Assembly: GCA_019239445.1 (NCBI GenBank)
Contig: JAFAZV010000082.1
Coordinates: 1 to 47,975, forward strand
Reading direction: 5' to 3'
Length of the DNA stretch: 47,975 bases
Source of the DNA: Solirubrobacterales bacterium
GTDB lineage: Bacteria; Actinomycetota; Thermoleophilia; Solirubrobacterales; Solirubrobacteraceae
Below are positions 17,715-27,184 of this stretch, in pieces. The notes below the pieces were generated by a model. It did no database searches and was not told the DNA's origin. It was given only the letters and a program-made list of their open reading frames with translations. The first letter of the stretch is position 1; each line of letters begins with the position of its first letter. The translations under genes were made by a program, and so were the position numbers.

Positions 17715-17752
17715 TCGCGTGCGGCGTCCTGTCGAACGTGCGTCGTCGCGGA

Positions 17753-18532
17753 TCAGCCGCCCGACGCAGGCTGCATGATCGTGAACGCCGCACCCTGGGG
17801 GTCGGTCATCGCTGCAAAGCGGCCGATCGGCATGTCCACGGGTTCAGCCACGATCGTCGCTCCGAGCTCGCGCGCCTTGGCGACCGTGGCGTTGCAGTCC
17901 TTGACCGCAAAGCACACGCTCCAGTGAGGCGGGACCTCGGGTGGGAAGAAGTCGTCCGTCATCTGCATCATCCCGCCAACCCGCTTGCCCGCCAGCTCCC
18001 ACATCGTGTAGCTCGCAGGCCCGCCTTCGAACGGTGGCGGCGCCGGCGTCCAGCCGAACACGGTGGAATAAAACGCCTTGTCCGTCTGCGGATCGCGTGT
18101 GCGGATCTCGTTCCACACGAGCGAGTTCGGTTCGTTGACGACATCGGCGCCGGTGAACGCCTTCGGCTGCCAGACGCCGAACACCGCGCCCGTCGGGTCG
18201 GCGAACAACGCCATCCGGCCCAGGTCCATCACGTCCATCGCCTCGACCAGCACCGTCCCGCCGGACGCCTTGACCTTCTGCGCCGTCTCCTCGGCGTCGG
18301 CGACGCTGACGTACGTCCCCCACGCCGTCGGCTGGCCCTCCTGCATGTGACCCATCAGGCCGGCGACGTTCTTGCCCTCCTGCTGAAACATCCGATAGCC
18401 GCCGGTCTCCTCGACCGGTCCGGTCTCGGTTGCGTCCCAGTTCATCAGCTGGCGATAGAACGCCGCCGAGGCGTCGGTGTCAGGCGATGACAGTTCGACC
18501 CAAGATGGGGTTCCAGGTGCGTACTCGGGCAT
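17753..18532 (-). CDS. Two-domain VOC-family protein
   Basis: MPEYAPGTPSWVELSSPDTDASAAFYRQLMNWDATE ... GRMALFADPTGAVFGVWQPKAF; second VOC repeat ends FAAMTDPQGAAFTIMQP. Confidence 0.88.
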   Translation of the reverse strand: MPEYAPGTPSWVELSSPDTDASAAFYRQLMNWDATETGPVEETGGYRMFQQEGKNVAGLMGHMQEGQPTAWGTYVSVADAEETAQKVKASGGTVLVEAMDVMDLGRMALFADPTGAVFGVWQPKAFTGADVVNEPNSLVWNEIRTRDPQTDKAFYSTVFGWTPAPPPFEGGPASYTMWELAGKRVGGMMQMTDDFFPPEVPPHWSVCFAVKDCNATVAKARELGATIVAEPVDMPIGRFAAMTDPQGAAFTIMQPASGG

Positions 18533-18651
18533 GACTCTCCTCTCGCGGCCCCAGGGTGAACGTCGCGAACGTACCACCAGTCGCCGAGCGCCCGCAACCT
18601 CGACGCGAAGGGGCCGCCCGCAGGGCGCCTGGGCCGTCCGGAAGTCGCCGA

Positions 18652-19416
18652 TCAGGCGACGGCAAACTCGTGCACGACGTACGGGGTGTGTACGAGAAAC
18701 GCGTCCGGATCCTCGTTGGCGTCGCGCAGAACGGCGCTCATCGCCTCTTGCACCTCGTCCATCACGCCGGCGCGCTCGATGATCGGCGCCGTCGCCACCG
18801 CCCTCGGGTCCAGCCGGGCGCGCGCGAGATAGGCCTCGGGCGAGCTGCCGCGGATTGCGAGGGTGCTCGCCTGCGTCGAGCGTAGTTCCAGGCCTGCTGC
18901 GCGCGCCACGGGCGCGAGCGCATCGGGGTCATACCAGGGAAAGCGGTTTGCCGGCGGCCCGGGCGCCACGCGGGGCACCTCGCGTAGACCGGCCACAGGA
19001 TCCGAAACGAAGATCACGCCGAACACCGAGATCACGACGTCGGCCGCAGCCTCGCGGAGCGGCAGATGAAGCAGGTTGCCATCAAGAAAGTCGACCTCCA
19101 GGCGCTGCTCGCGTGCACGCTGGCGGGCGACCTCGATCAGCCGGCCCGCGCCGTCGATCCCGATCACCCGCGCCCCGCGCTCGGCGGCGAGCAGCGCGGC
19201 GTTTCCGGTGCCGCAGGCCAGGTCGATCACACCCTCGCCCGGCGAAAGTCGCGCCATGTCGACGACCAGCTCGGCTACGGGTTCAAGTTCGACCGCTGTC
19301 TGCTCGTATTCGCCGACGCCCCAGTCGAGCATGGGGCAGGTCAGCGCGCACGGCGCAGCAGCCGGCGTCCTGTCGTTACGCCGCGACGCCAGCGGGTAGG
19401 GGGCCGACAGTGGCAA
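18652..19416 (-). CDS. SAM-dependent methyltransferase, shortened in the core
   Basis: GVIDLACGTGNAALLAAERGARVIGIDGAGRLIEVARQRA ... DVVISVFGVIFVSDPVAGLREVPRVAPGPPANRFPWYDP; likely true start at the internal MLDWGVGEYEQ. Confidence 0.75.
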   Translation of the reverse strand: MPLSAPYPLASRRNDRTPAAAPCALTCPMLDWGVGEYEQTAVELEPVAELVVDMARLSPGEGVIDLACGTGNAALLAAERGARVIGIDGAGRLIEVARQRAREQRLEVDFLDGNLLHLPLREAAADVVISVFGVIFVSDPVAGLREVPRVAPGPPANRFPWYDPDALAPVARAAGLELRSTQASTLAIRGSSPEAYLARARLDPRAVATAPIIERAGVMDEVQEAMSAVLRDANEDPDAFLVHTPYVVHEFAVA

Positions 19417-20141
19417 ATCCGACCATCAGCCGCCGCGAAAGCCCGGTCACGCCGCAGGGTGAAGGCCGCTCGTTGTGGCGCAAGACGCTCGAGGCCGGCG
19501 CCGCGGTCCTGCAGGACACGCCGCCGCTGAAGGACTTCGACATCTACGTCGTCGGCCTGCACTGCGCCAAGCACGAGGCCGACATGCAGATGGAGGCGCA
19601 CCATTTCTGCCGGCAGGTCAACCAGGACTTCCTACAGTGCGTCCTGTTCGACGGCAACGCGAAGGATGCCAACCTGATCGGCATCGAGTACATCGTCTCC
19701 GAGCGAGTGTTCGATGGCCTGCCGGAGGCGGAGAAGCCCTACTGGCATCCCCACAACTACGAAGTCCTATCGGGCCAGCTATGCGCCCCGGGACTGCCGG
19801 ACGTGGCCGAGCGGGCGTTCCTCAAGGAGCTGATGAATAGCTACGGCAAGACCTGGCATACGTGGCACACGGGTCGCCACGACGGCGAGCCGGGAGACAC
19901 GCTGCCACTGGGCGACCCGAAGCTCATGTGGTCGTTCAACCGGGACGGCGAAGCCGACGAGCGGCTGAAGACCAACTTCCAGCAGCATATGGGCATCGAT
20001 GAGGCGGACAAGCGCGCGCAGCGCCAGCAGTTCGTCGGGCTTGCGCATCCGCAACGCGGCGTGAACGAGATGGCGGATGAGTTCACCGGGACCACTCCGA
20101 TCCCCGGAGTCGTCGACGCTCAGAGCCGAGGCTCGATGTAG
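19410..20141 (+). CDS. DUF1264 / oil body-associated protein (OBAP) homologue
   Basis: GTG start; FDIYVVGLHCAKHEADMQMEAHHFCRQVNQDFLQCVLFDGNAKDANLIGIEYIVSERVFDGLPEAEKPYWHPHNYEVLSGQLCAPGLPDVAE closely follows the plant OBAP/DUF1264 signature. Confidence 0.85.
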   Translation: MANPTISRRESPVTPQGEGRSLWRKTLEAGAAVLQDTPPLKDFDIYVVGLHCAKHEADMQMEAHHFCRQVNQDFLQCVLFDGNAKDANLIGIEYIVSERVFDGLPEAEKPYWHPHNYEVLSGQLCAPGLPDVAERAFLKELMNSYGKTWHTWHTGRHDGEPGDTLPLGDPKLMWSFNRDGEADERLKTNFQQHMGIDEADKRAQRQQFVGLAHPQRGVNEMADEFTGTTPIPGVVDAQSRGSM

Positions 20142-20150
20142 GTTGCGCAG

Positions 20151-20534
20151 ATGAGCTACTCCAAGACGAACCTACTCGAGGTTGAGGACTCAGCCGCCAA
20201 GCACGGAATCTCGGAGCACCAGGAGGCACGCTTTCCGCGTCGCGAACTGGGCGCCGAGCAGACCGGGTTCAACTACCTGAAGGTCAAGCCGGGTCAACGT
20301 GAGCCGTTTGCTCACCGCCACAAGCAGGCCGAGGAGATCTACGTCGTCATGGGCGGCTCCGGGCGCCTCAAGCTCGACGACGAGCTCGTCGACCTGGCCC
20401 CACTCGACGCCGTGCGCGTAAGCCCAGGAACCGCGCGCGGTCTGGAAGCCGGGGCCGAGGGCTTGGAGGTGCTCATCTTCGGGCCGCATGTCGAGGGCGA
20501 CGGTGAGGTCGTCTCCGATTTTTGGAGCGACTGA
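20151..20534 (+). CDS. Cupin-domain protein
   Basis: LKVKPGQREPFAHRHKQAEEIYVVMGGSGRLKLDDELVDLAPLDAVRVSPGTARGLEAG. Confidence 0.87.
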   Translation: MSYSKTNLLEVEDSAAKHGISEHQEARFPRRELGAEQTGFNYLKVKPGQREPFAHRHKQAEEIYVVMGGSGRLKLDDELVDLAPLDAVRVSPGTARGLEAGAEGLEVLIFGPHVEGDGEVVSDFWSD

Positions 20535-20535
20535 C

Positions 20536-20552
20536 CGGCCTCCCGAAGGCCG
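20536..20552. terminator. Candidate bidirectional terminator between convergent genes
   Basis: CGGCCT-CCCGA-AGGCCG perfect hairpin in the short gap between the cupin (+) and EamA (-) genes. Confidence 0.45.
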
Positions 20553-20582
20553 CGCGCGTGAACGGACCCCATCCGCCGGCTT

Positions 20583-21503
20583 TCAATGTTCGCTGCGTCC
20601 CACGACCAGGGCGCCGAGGGTGACGAGAGCAACGCCGACCAGCGCGACCGGACTCGGACGCTCGTCGCGAAACAACACCCCAAGGGCGATCGCCACCACC
20701 GGGACCAGGTAGATCGCCACTGCGCCACGGGTGGCGCCGGCGCGGCCGACGAGGGTCGTGAAGCTGACATAGCCCGCTCCGGTACAGATCACGCCGAGCG
20801 GCAGGATCGCGGCGATGCTTCCGACCGTGGGCGTGCTCTGCGCCAGCGCGACGACGCCGGGCACGAGCAGTAGGACGAAAGCCACGAGTTGCGCCCGCCC
20901 GATGACCGCCAGCGCCCCGTAGCGTTGCTGCAGCGGCACCGCGAGGTTCGTGGCCAGCGCGTAGCAGGCCACGGCGACGAGGATCAGGACCGTTCCCCCG
21001 ACGCTCGCAGACTTCGCGCCCTTGGTTGACGCCGAGACGACGAGTAGAACGCCTACGAACCCCACCGCGAGGCCGCCGGCCGCGGCCTGCCGAGGACGGC
21101 GCCGAAGCAGAACGGCGGCCATCGCCGCGACCATCAACGGCTGCGAGCCGGTGATCATGCCCGCCACCGATGAGCTCACGTGCCGCTGGGCAATCGGATA
21201 GAGAACCAGAGGCAGCGCCAGCCAGGAGACGCCGAGCAGCGCCAGGCGCGGACGATCAGAAGCCGCAAAGCGGGCTCGGCGCGCGGCGGGCAGGGTCATG
21301 ACGAAGACAAGCCCGAGGCTCACGCGCACGAACGTCACCGCCAGCGGCCGGAAGCCTTCCAGCGCGAACGCGATGAGCAGAAACGACGAGCCCCACATCA
21401 GCGCCGTTGCACTGAGCAGCAACCACTCCGTCGCGCCGAACGCCGAGCGCATCGTGCCTTCGGCGGTGCTGATCAGGCGCTCTTCAGCGGCCACCGGCGT
21501 CAA
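20583..21503 (-). CDS. EamA/DMT-family transporter
   Basis: About ten hydrophobic segments; LLLSATALMWGSSFLLIAFALEGFRPLAVTFVRVSLGL start and two EamA-like repeats. Confidence 0.88.
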   Translation of the reverse strand: MTPVAAEERLISTAEGTMRSAFGATEWLLLSATALMWGSSFLLIAFALEGFRPLAVTFVRVSLGLVFVMTLPAARRARFAASDRPRLALLGVSWLALPLVLYPIAQRHVSSSVAGMITGSQPLMVAAMAAVLLRRRPRQAAAGGLAVGFVGVLLVVSASTKGAKSASVGGTVLILVAVACYALATNLAVPLQQRYGALAVIGRAQLVAFVLLLVPGVVALAQSTPTVGSIAAILPLGVICTGAGYVSFTTLVGRAGATRGAVAIYLVPVVAIALGVLFRDERPSPVALVGVALVTLGALVVGRSEH

Positions 21504-21522
21504 GATGCATTACTGATCGCGC

Positions 21523-22578
21523 TCAAAGCTCGATGATGGCGCGACCGAGAATTTGTCCCTGCTCCAACGCATCTCGGGCCTCGTCGATCTGCTCTAGAGA
21601 ATATCGGTTGGTCACCAGCTTCCCCAACGGGAACTTATCTTCACGCATCCACTCCAGGAAAAGCGGGAAATCGGTATCGGGTTCTGTCGCGCCGAGGCTC
21701 CCGCAATAGTGGCGCTGGTGAAGCAGAATTGTGTTCAAGTCGACCGAGACGTCGGTGAAGGGAATCCCGACGAGCACCGCCATGCCACCTTGGTTATCAG
21801 CCCGTGGCCCCCCTTCCTTGACTGCGGCCAGAATCTGGAGAGCCGTCACCGGCGCGCCGACCGCGTCCAGGGCATAGTCAACTCCGCCAGGGTTGATCTC
21901 CCAAATCGCAGCTACAGCGTCGGTACTCGACGCATTGACGCCATGGGTAGCACCGAACTCCTTGGCGAACTGCAACTTGCGGTCGTCCAGGTCAATCGCG
22001 ACAATCGGATCTGCGCCGGCAATAGCGGCGGCTCCCACCGCCGACAATCCGACGCCTCCAACTCCGAACACAGCCACCGACTGGCGAGACTCGACTTTCG
22101 CGGTATGCAGCACCGCGCCAGCTCCTGTCAACACGGCGCATCCAATGAGGCAGCTGATGTCCACAGGGTCCGATGGTGACATGGGGACGACCTTCTCCGC
22201 GAATGTCACCATGAGCTCGCTCCAGGTATACACGTCGCCGTCAGCGATGAGGGGCTGACCTCGGAAGGTGGCGCCTGTGGGCCTCGAAACAGGTAAACCG
22301 CTTATCGGGCTCCGGGGAACCCATGTCGTGATGACGTGATCGCCTTCTTTTACGTGGGTGACGTCCTTTCCTACCTGCGTGACGACGCCGCTACCCTCAT
22401 GTCCGAGGCCCATCGGCCGGGGCAGCTCGGCGCTTCGCAACTGGTGTAACTGGGAGTAGCAGACACCACTCGCGAAGTTGCGGACCGTGACCTGGTTTGG
22501 AGCAGGATCCGGTAGGTCAATTTCGTCAACCACCAACGGCCCTCCAGGCTCTACCTGTAAGGCGGCCTTGCTCTTCAT
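21523..22578 (-). CDS. Zinc-type (MDR) alcohol dehydrogenase lacking the structural-zinc cysteines
   Basis: GVCYSQLHQ..GLGHEGSGVVTQVGKDVTHVKEGDHVITTWVP, VAVFGVGGVGLSAVGAAAIAGADPIVAIDL. No CxxCxxC lobe. Confidence 0.87.
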   Translation of the reverse strand: MKSKAALQVEPGGPLVVDEIDLPDPAPNQVTVRNFASGVCYSQLHQLRSAELPRPMGLGHEGSGVVTQVGKDVTHVKEGDHVITTWVPRSPISGLPVSRPTGATFRGQPLIADGDVYTWSELMVTFAEKVVPMSPSDPVDISCLIGCAVLTGAGAVLHTAKVESRQSVAVFGVGGVGLSAVGAAAIAGADPIVAIDLDDRKLQFAKEFGATHGVNASSTDAVAAIWEINPGGVDYALDAVGAPVTALQILAAVKEGGPRADNQGGMAVLVGIPFTDVSVDLNTILLHQRHYCGSLGATEPDTDFPLFLEWMREDKFPLGKLVTNRYSLEQIDEARDALEQGQILGRAIIEL

Positions 22579-22841
22579 GACCGTCTCCTTCGATCGATCA
22601 AGCTTGTCGGAGATTCTATGGTGGGCGATCGCGCGGGGCCGGTCCGATGTTTAGCTGAAAGCGCGGGCTGGAGGAAGGGATCAATGCGGCGGCGTTAGCG
22701 TCGAACCCCGACGCCGACGGTTCGCGGGATTGCTCCGTTGGGCGCGGTTGTCGCTGGAGGATGGCTGTGGCAGACTCCGACTTCACCGGGCGCTGGACGA
22801 AGACCCGGCTGACCGTCTTCCGATCGCGGGGAGGAACGACC

Positions 22842-24695
22842 GTGTTTGATGCTGATCCGTCGTTTCGCCCAGTGCACCGACGCGACGGTTACCTCGCGCT
22901 CGAAGATATGGGTCTACTCGGTGACGGCACGACGTCGGCGCTGGTCGGCCTTGACGGCAGCGTCCAGTGGCTGTGCCTTCCACGCTTTGACTCCGAGCCG
23001 TTGTTCTGCGGCCTACTCGACCATGCCAGAGGTGGCTGTTTTACTGTCGGTCCCGATGATGTGGTCGAGGCTCGCCAGCGCTACGAGCCCGATACCGCCG
23101 TCCTAATCACCGAGCTGCGGAGTCCCACTGGCTTGGTGGCTGTCACGGACGCGTTGGCGCTGCGTCCCGGAACCGATTTGAGCGACGATGCGCCGGCCGG
23201 CCGACGAGAGCTGATCCGCTCGGCGGTCGTCCTCGATGGCTCCGTCCGGCTTCGGGTCGAGCTCGAGCCTCGCGGGGGCGGGTTGGCGCACCGCGCTGCG
23301 GGCGGCTTGTCCGTGGAAGCAATGGGTCGGCAGGATCTCGACCTGCACGTTCGTTGCAACCGGCCGCTAGAGGCGTTGCGCAGCGTCCACGAATTGCATG
23401 CCGGCGATCGCCTCGCCGTGGTGCTGTCATGGGGGGGAGCTCACCGCCGTCATCGGTTCGACGAGGAGGAGTTGCTGGCGGCCACCGGCCGCGCGTGGCG
23501 GCATTGGATGGAGGGGTTTCACTACGACGGGCCCGAGGCGGCGTTGGTTCGCCGCGCCGCGCTCACGCTCAAGTTGTGCGATCACTGGAGCAATGGGGCG
23601 CTGGTCGCGGCGCCGACCGCGTCGCTCCCAGCACCGATTGGGGGGGTGCGGAACTGGGACTACCGCTACACCTGGATCCGCGATGCCTCCTTCTCGGTGT
23701 ACGCGCTGCGTCGGATCGGGTTCGAGGAGGAGGCCGGAGCCTTCCTCGGCTGGGTGCTGGATACGTTCGAGCACGGCAGCGTGCCGAAGATCATGTACGA
23801 CCTCGGAGGCGACTCTGTGCCCGATGAGCGTGTTGACCTCGAGCTTGAGGGCTACCGTCGCTCAGCCCCGGTGCGCTGGGGCAACGGCGCGGCCGATCAG
23901 CGACAGCACGACGTGTATGGCGAGATACTGGACTGCGCCTACCAGTGGGTCCGCGGAGGCGGTCGTATCGACGAGCACCTTTGGACCCGGTTGGCATCCT
24001 TGGCCGACCTGGCGGTGGATGCGTGGCGCCTTCCCGATCAGGGCATCTGGGAGGTACGTAGCGAGGGCCGGGTGTTCACCTACTCGGCGGGGCTGTGCCA
24101 GGTGGCGCTGGACCGCGCCACGCGTCTCGCGGAGCTGCTGAACCTGCCAGGAGCTGTTTCGAAGTGGCGGCGAGCTGCCGAGGAGCTACGCGACACGGTG
24201 CTGGAGCGATCCTGGGACGAGGGCGCTCAGACGATCAGCGAGCACCTCGACGGCGGAGGCGGACTTGACGCCAGCCTGCTGGCGCTACCCCTGCGCCGGG
24301 TAGTGCCCGCCGAGCATCCCCGGATGGTGGCTACCACGGCGGCGGTGGCCGAGCGGCTGTCCGCCGGCGACGGGCTGCTGTACCGCTACCTGCACGAGGA
24401 CTCGCCCGACGGGATACCGGGCGAGGAGGGCGCTTTCGTGCTCTGCAGCTTCTGGCTGGTCGAGAACCTGGCCAGGCAGGGCCAACTGGACAGGGCCGTG
24501 GAGCTCTATGCCTCATTGTGCGCGCGCGCGAGCACGCTCGGGCTGCTGCCTGAGCAGATCAACCCCTCTTCGGGTGAGTTCTCAGGAAACTTTCCCCAAG
24601 CCTTCAGTCACATCGGGGTGATCGCCGCAGGCGTCACGCTTGCCAGGGCACTCGCTGCTTCGCGAGCCCCCGGCACCGCGCCCACGGGCCTGTGA
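22842..24695 (+). CDS. Glycoside hydrolase family 15 protein (glucoamylase/trehalase-like)
   Basis: YLALEDMGLLGDGTTSALVGLDGSVQWLCLPRFDS ... RNWDYRYTWIRDASFSVYALRRIGFEEEAGAFLGW. GTG start after GGGGAGGAACG. Confidence 0.88.
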   Translation: MFDADPSFRPVHRRDGYLALEDMGLLGDGTTSALVGLDGSVQWLCLPRFDSEPLFCGLLDHARGGCFTVGPDDVVEARQRYEPDTAVLITELRSPTGLVAVTDALALRPGTDLSDDAPAGRRELIRSAVVLDGSVRLRVELEPRGGGLAHRAAGGLSVEAMGRQDLDLHVRCNRPLEALRSVHELHAGDRLAVVLSWGGAHRRHRFDEEELLAATGRAWRHWMEGFHYDGPEAALVRRAALTLKLCDHWSNGALVAAPTASLPAPIGGVRNWDYRYTWIRDASFSVYALRRIGFEEEAGAFLGWVLDTFEHGSVPKIMYDLGGDSVPDERVDLELEGYRRSAPVRWGNGAADQRQHDVYGEILDCAYQWVRGGGRIDEHLWTRLASLADLAVDAWRLPDQGIWEVRSEGRVFTYSAGLCQVALDRATRLAELLNLPGAVSKWRRAAEELRDTVLERSWDEGAQTISEHLDGGGGLDASLLALPLRRVVPAEHPRMVATTAAVAERLSAGDGLLYRYLHEDSPDGIPGEEGAFVLCSFWLVENLARQGQLDRAVELYASLCARASTLGLLPEQINPSSGEFSGNFPQAFSHIGVIAAGVTLARALAASRAPGTAPTGL

Positions 24696-24696
24696 C

Positions 24697-26061
24697 GTGA
24701 TCGACCGGCTCGTCGTATTCGGCGGCACGGGCGACCTCACGGGCCGCTACCTGCTCCCAGGGCTGGCCGCTCTCCGGGCTCGCGGGCACCTCTCTGACGG
24801 CTTCGAGCTCGTGGGCGCCAGCCGCGAGGACTGGAACGACGAGCAGTTCCGAAGCTGGGCCACCGACTGGCTAGAGCGCGAGGCCGCCGGCGTGGACGCC
24901 AACACGACAAGCACGCTGGTTAGATCCTCGCGTTACCAGCGGCTCGATCTCGGCGATCCGGCCCGTGTCACGGCGTGCTTGGCCGGTGAGGGACCGGTCG
25001 CTGTCTACCTCGCGCTACCCCCGGCTGTCTTTCCGATTGCGGTCTCGGCGCTACATCAGGCGGGGCTTCCAGCGGAGAGCCAGGTGATTCTCGAGAAACC
25101 GTTTGGAGAGGACCTCGAGAGCGCGCGGGCGCTGAACCGACTCCTGGCGCAGCTGGCGGACGAACGCCATGTGTTTCGCGTCGACCACTTCCTGGCCATG
25201 ACCACCGTGCAGAACGTGCTCGGAACACGGCTGGCCAACCGCGTGCTCGAGCCGATCTGGAACAGCGCCCACATCGATGAGGTCGAGATCATCTGGGAGG
25301 AGTCGCTCGCCCTCGAGGGAAGAGCCGGCTACTACGACCACGTGGGGGCGCTCAAGGACATGTTGCAGAACCATCTCTTGCAGGTGCTCTGCCTGGTGGC
25401 GATGGAGCCGCCGATCACCCTCGGGGAACGAGATCTGCGCGACCGCAAGGTCGACGTCCTGCGATCGGTGCGCCCACTCGAGGACGATGATGTGGCCACC
25501 CGCACCCGCCGCGCTCGATATCGGGCGGGACGAGCTGGTGATCGAGACATCCCGGCCTACGCCGAGGAAGACGGGGTAACGCCTGAGCACCGGACCGAGA
25601 CCTTCGCCGAGGTGGCGCTGGAGCTCGACAGCTGGCGCTGGCCGGACACCACCTTCCGGCTGCGCACGGGCAAGGCGATGCGCCAGGATCGCAAGGAAGT
25701 AGTGGTGCACTTCCGGCCCGTCCCGCACCTTCCCTTCGAACATCCAGCGGGGCCCCTCTCCAACCGGCTGCGCTTCAAGCTGGAACCGGAGGGCCTCACC
25801 CTCGAGCTGACCGGTAGCGGCCCCAGCGTGTCATCGACGCTCGTGCCGCTGACCCTGGACGCCGAGATGGTGCCGCCCGAGCTACCCGCCTACGGGCGGA
25901 TCCTGCTCGACGTGCTAACCGGCAACAGCGCCCTGTCGATCCGCGCGGACGAAGCCGAGGAGGCGTGGCGAGTCCTCACGCCTGTCGTGGATGGGTGGTC
26001 GCGCGACCTCGCGCCGCTGCAAGAGTACGACGCTGGTTCAGATGGTCCGTCGCGACGCTGA
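24697..26061 (+). CDS. zwf: Glucose-6-phosphate dehydrogenase-like protein with variant substrate site
   Basis: VIDRLVVFGGTGDLTGRYLLPGLAAL, EKPFGEDLESARALN, RVDHFLAMTTVQNVLGTRLAN, EERAGYYD-equivalent EGRAGYYDHVGALKDMLQNHLLQ, FRLRTGKAM. The symbol reflects family only; specificity is doubtful. Confidence 0.82.
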   Translation: MIDRLVVFGGTGDLTGRYLLPGLAALRARGHLSDGFELVGASREDWNDEQFRSWATDWLEREAAGVDANTTSTLVRSSRYQRLDLGDPARVTACLAGEGPVAVYLALPPAVFPIAVSALHQAGLPAESQVILEKPFGEDLESARALNRLLAQLADERHVFRVDHFLAMTTVQNVLGTRLANRVLEPIWNSAHIDEVEIIWEESLALEGRAGYYDHVGALKDMLQNHLLQVLCLVAMEPPITLGERDLRDRKVDVLRSVRPLEDDDVATRTRRARYRAGRAGDRDIPAYAEEDGVTPEHRTETFAEVALELDSWRWPDTTFRLRTGKAMRQDRKEVVVHFRPVPHLPFEHPAGPLSNRLRFKLEPEGLTLELTGSGPSVSSTLVPLTLDAEMVPPELPAYGRILLDVLTGNSALSIRADEAEEAWRVLTPVVDGWSRDLAPLQEYDAGSDGPSRR

Positions 26062-26132
26062 ACCTCAGGCTTGAACTCCGCATGAGCCCCGCTAGCACCC
26101 GCGTCTTACCGCCTCGAGCCAACCACGGGTTG

Positions 26133-27170
26133 TCAGCCTCCAGGCTGGACCTTCGGTGAGCGCGACCAGCGCGCCTCGACCAGCTCGCCAGCATTGACTG
26201 GCGAGAGCGGAGGCTGCCAGGTGAGGACACGTACTACCTCTTCGGCAGCGAATCGTCTCACCGTGCCGATCGCTTCTTCTGAGTAATAGGCGGCGTGTGG
26301 CGTGATGACCACGTTGTCCAAGCCGAAGAGCGGATTATCGGGCCGCCAGTCCCTGACCTTGGCCGGCTCCTCCTCGATGTCGTCGAGGCCGGCACCAGCG
26401 ATCCAGCCCTCGCTGAGCGCCCGGTAAAGGGCACGATCATCGATTATCGGTCCGCGAGCGGTGTTGATCAGGGTCGCGGTCGGCTTCATGCGTCGCAGCT
26501 GGGCCTCGTCGAACAGGTGGTGCGTCTGGGATGTGAGTGGAGCTTGGATCACCAGGCAGTCGGACTCGGTGACCAACTCGTCGAACGACACGCCCTTTAC
26601 GCCGGCGGCGGTTATCTCCTTGGCCGACAGGTACGGATCGTGGGCGGTGATCAGCATGCCGAACCCGGCGGCGCGGGCGGCAATCGCTCTGGCGATGGCG
26701 CCGAATGACAGCAGCCCGAGGACGCTCCCGCGCAGGCGGTGCATCGGAGCTCCGGATTGCCACTGCCAGGTGCCGCCTCGGGTCGCCCGGTCGTAGACGT
26801 TGATCTTGCGGGCTACCGCCAGCAGCAGAGCCATCGCATGATCGGCGACTTCGTTCTCGCACCAGTCGTTGGGAACGTTGGTCACCAGCACGTTGTGCCT
26901 GGTGGCGGCGTCGACGTCGACAATGTCGACGCCGGTTCCGTAGCGCGCGATCACGCGACAGTCGGGCAGCTCGGCGATCACGCGGGCGCTGATCGTCGCG
27001 TACTGGGCCACCACAGCGGCGGCATCGTGCGCAACCTCGATCACCTCCTCCTCGGTCTTGCACTGCGCGGCGATCAGCTCAAAGCCCGCCTTCTCGATGA
27101 TCGCGCGCTCGATGTCGACGTCGCCGTAGTCGTAGTCGGCGATGACGACCTTTTCACGTGTTTTCGCCAT
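26133..27170 (-). CDS. D-isomer-specific 2-hydroxyacid dehydrogenase (CtBP/PGDH-like)
   Basis: MAKTREKVVIADYDYGDVDIERAIIEKAG ... VIARYGTGVDIVDVDAATRHNVLVTNVPNDWCENEVADHAMALLLA ... TATLINTARGPIIDDRALYRAL ... VVITPHAAYYSEEA. Confidence 0.9.
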   Translation of the reverse strand: MAKTREKVVIADYDYGDVDIERAIIEKAGFELIAAQCKTEEEVIEVAHDAAAVVAQYATISARVIAELPDCRVIARYGTGVDIVDVDAATRHNVLVTNVPNDWCENEVADHAMALLLAVARKINVYDRATRGGTWQWQSGAPMHRLRGSVLGLLSFGAIARAIAARAAGFGMLITAHDPYLSAKEITAAGVKGVSFDELVTESDCLVIQAPLTSQTHHLFDEAQLRRMKPTATLINTARGPIIDDRALYRALSEGWIAGAGLDDIEEEPAKVRDWRPDNPLFGLDNVVITPHAAYYSEEAIGTVRRFAAEEVVRVLTWQPPLSPVNAGELVEARWSRSPKVQPGG

Positions 27171-27184
27171 CGAGCTCTCCGGTT

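Noticed and set aside
26134-26147. CAGCCT-CC-AGGCTG hairpin as terminator between the G6PDH-like and 2-hydroxyacid dehydrogenase genes
   Set aside because: Lies within the last codons of the dehydrogenase gene, is short and has no U-tract.
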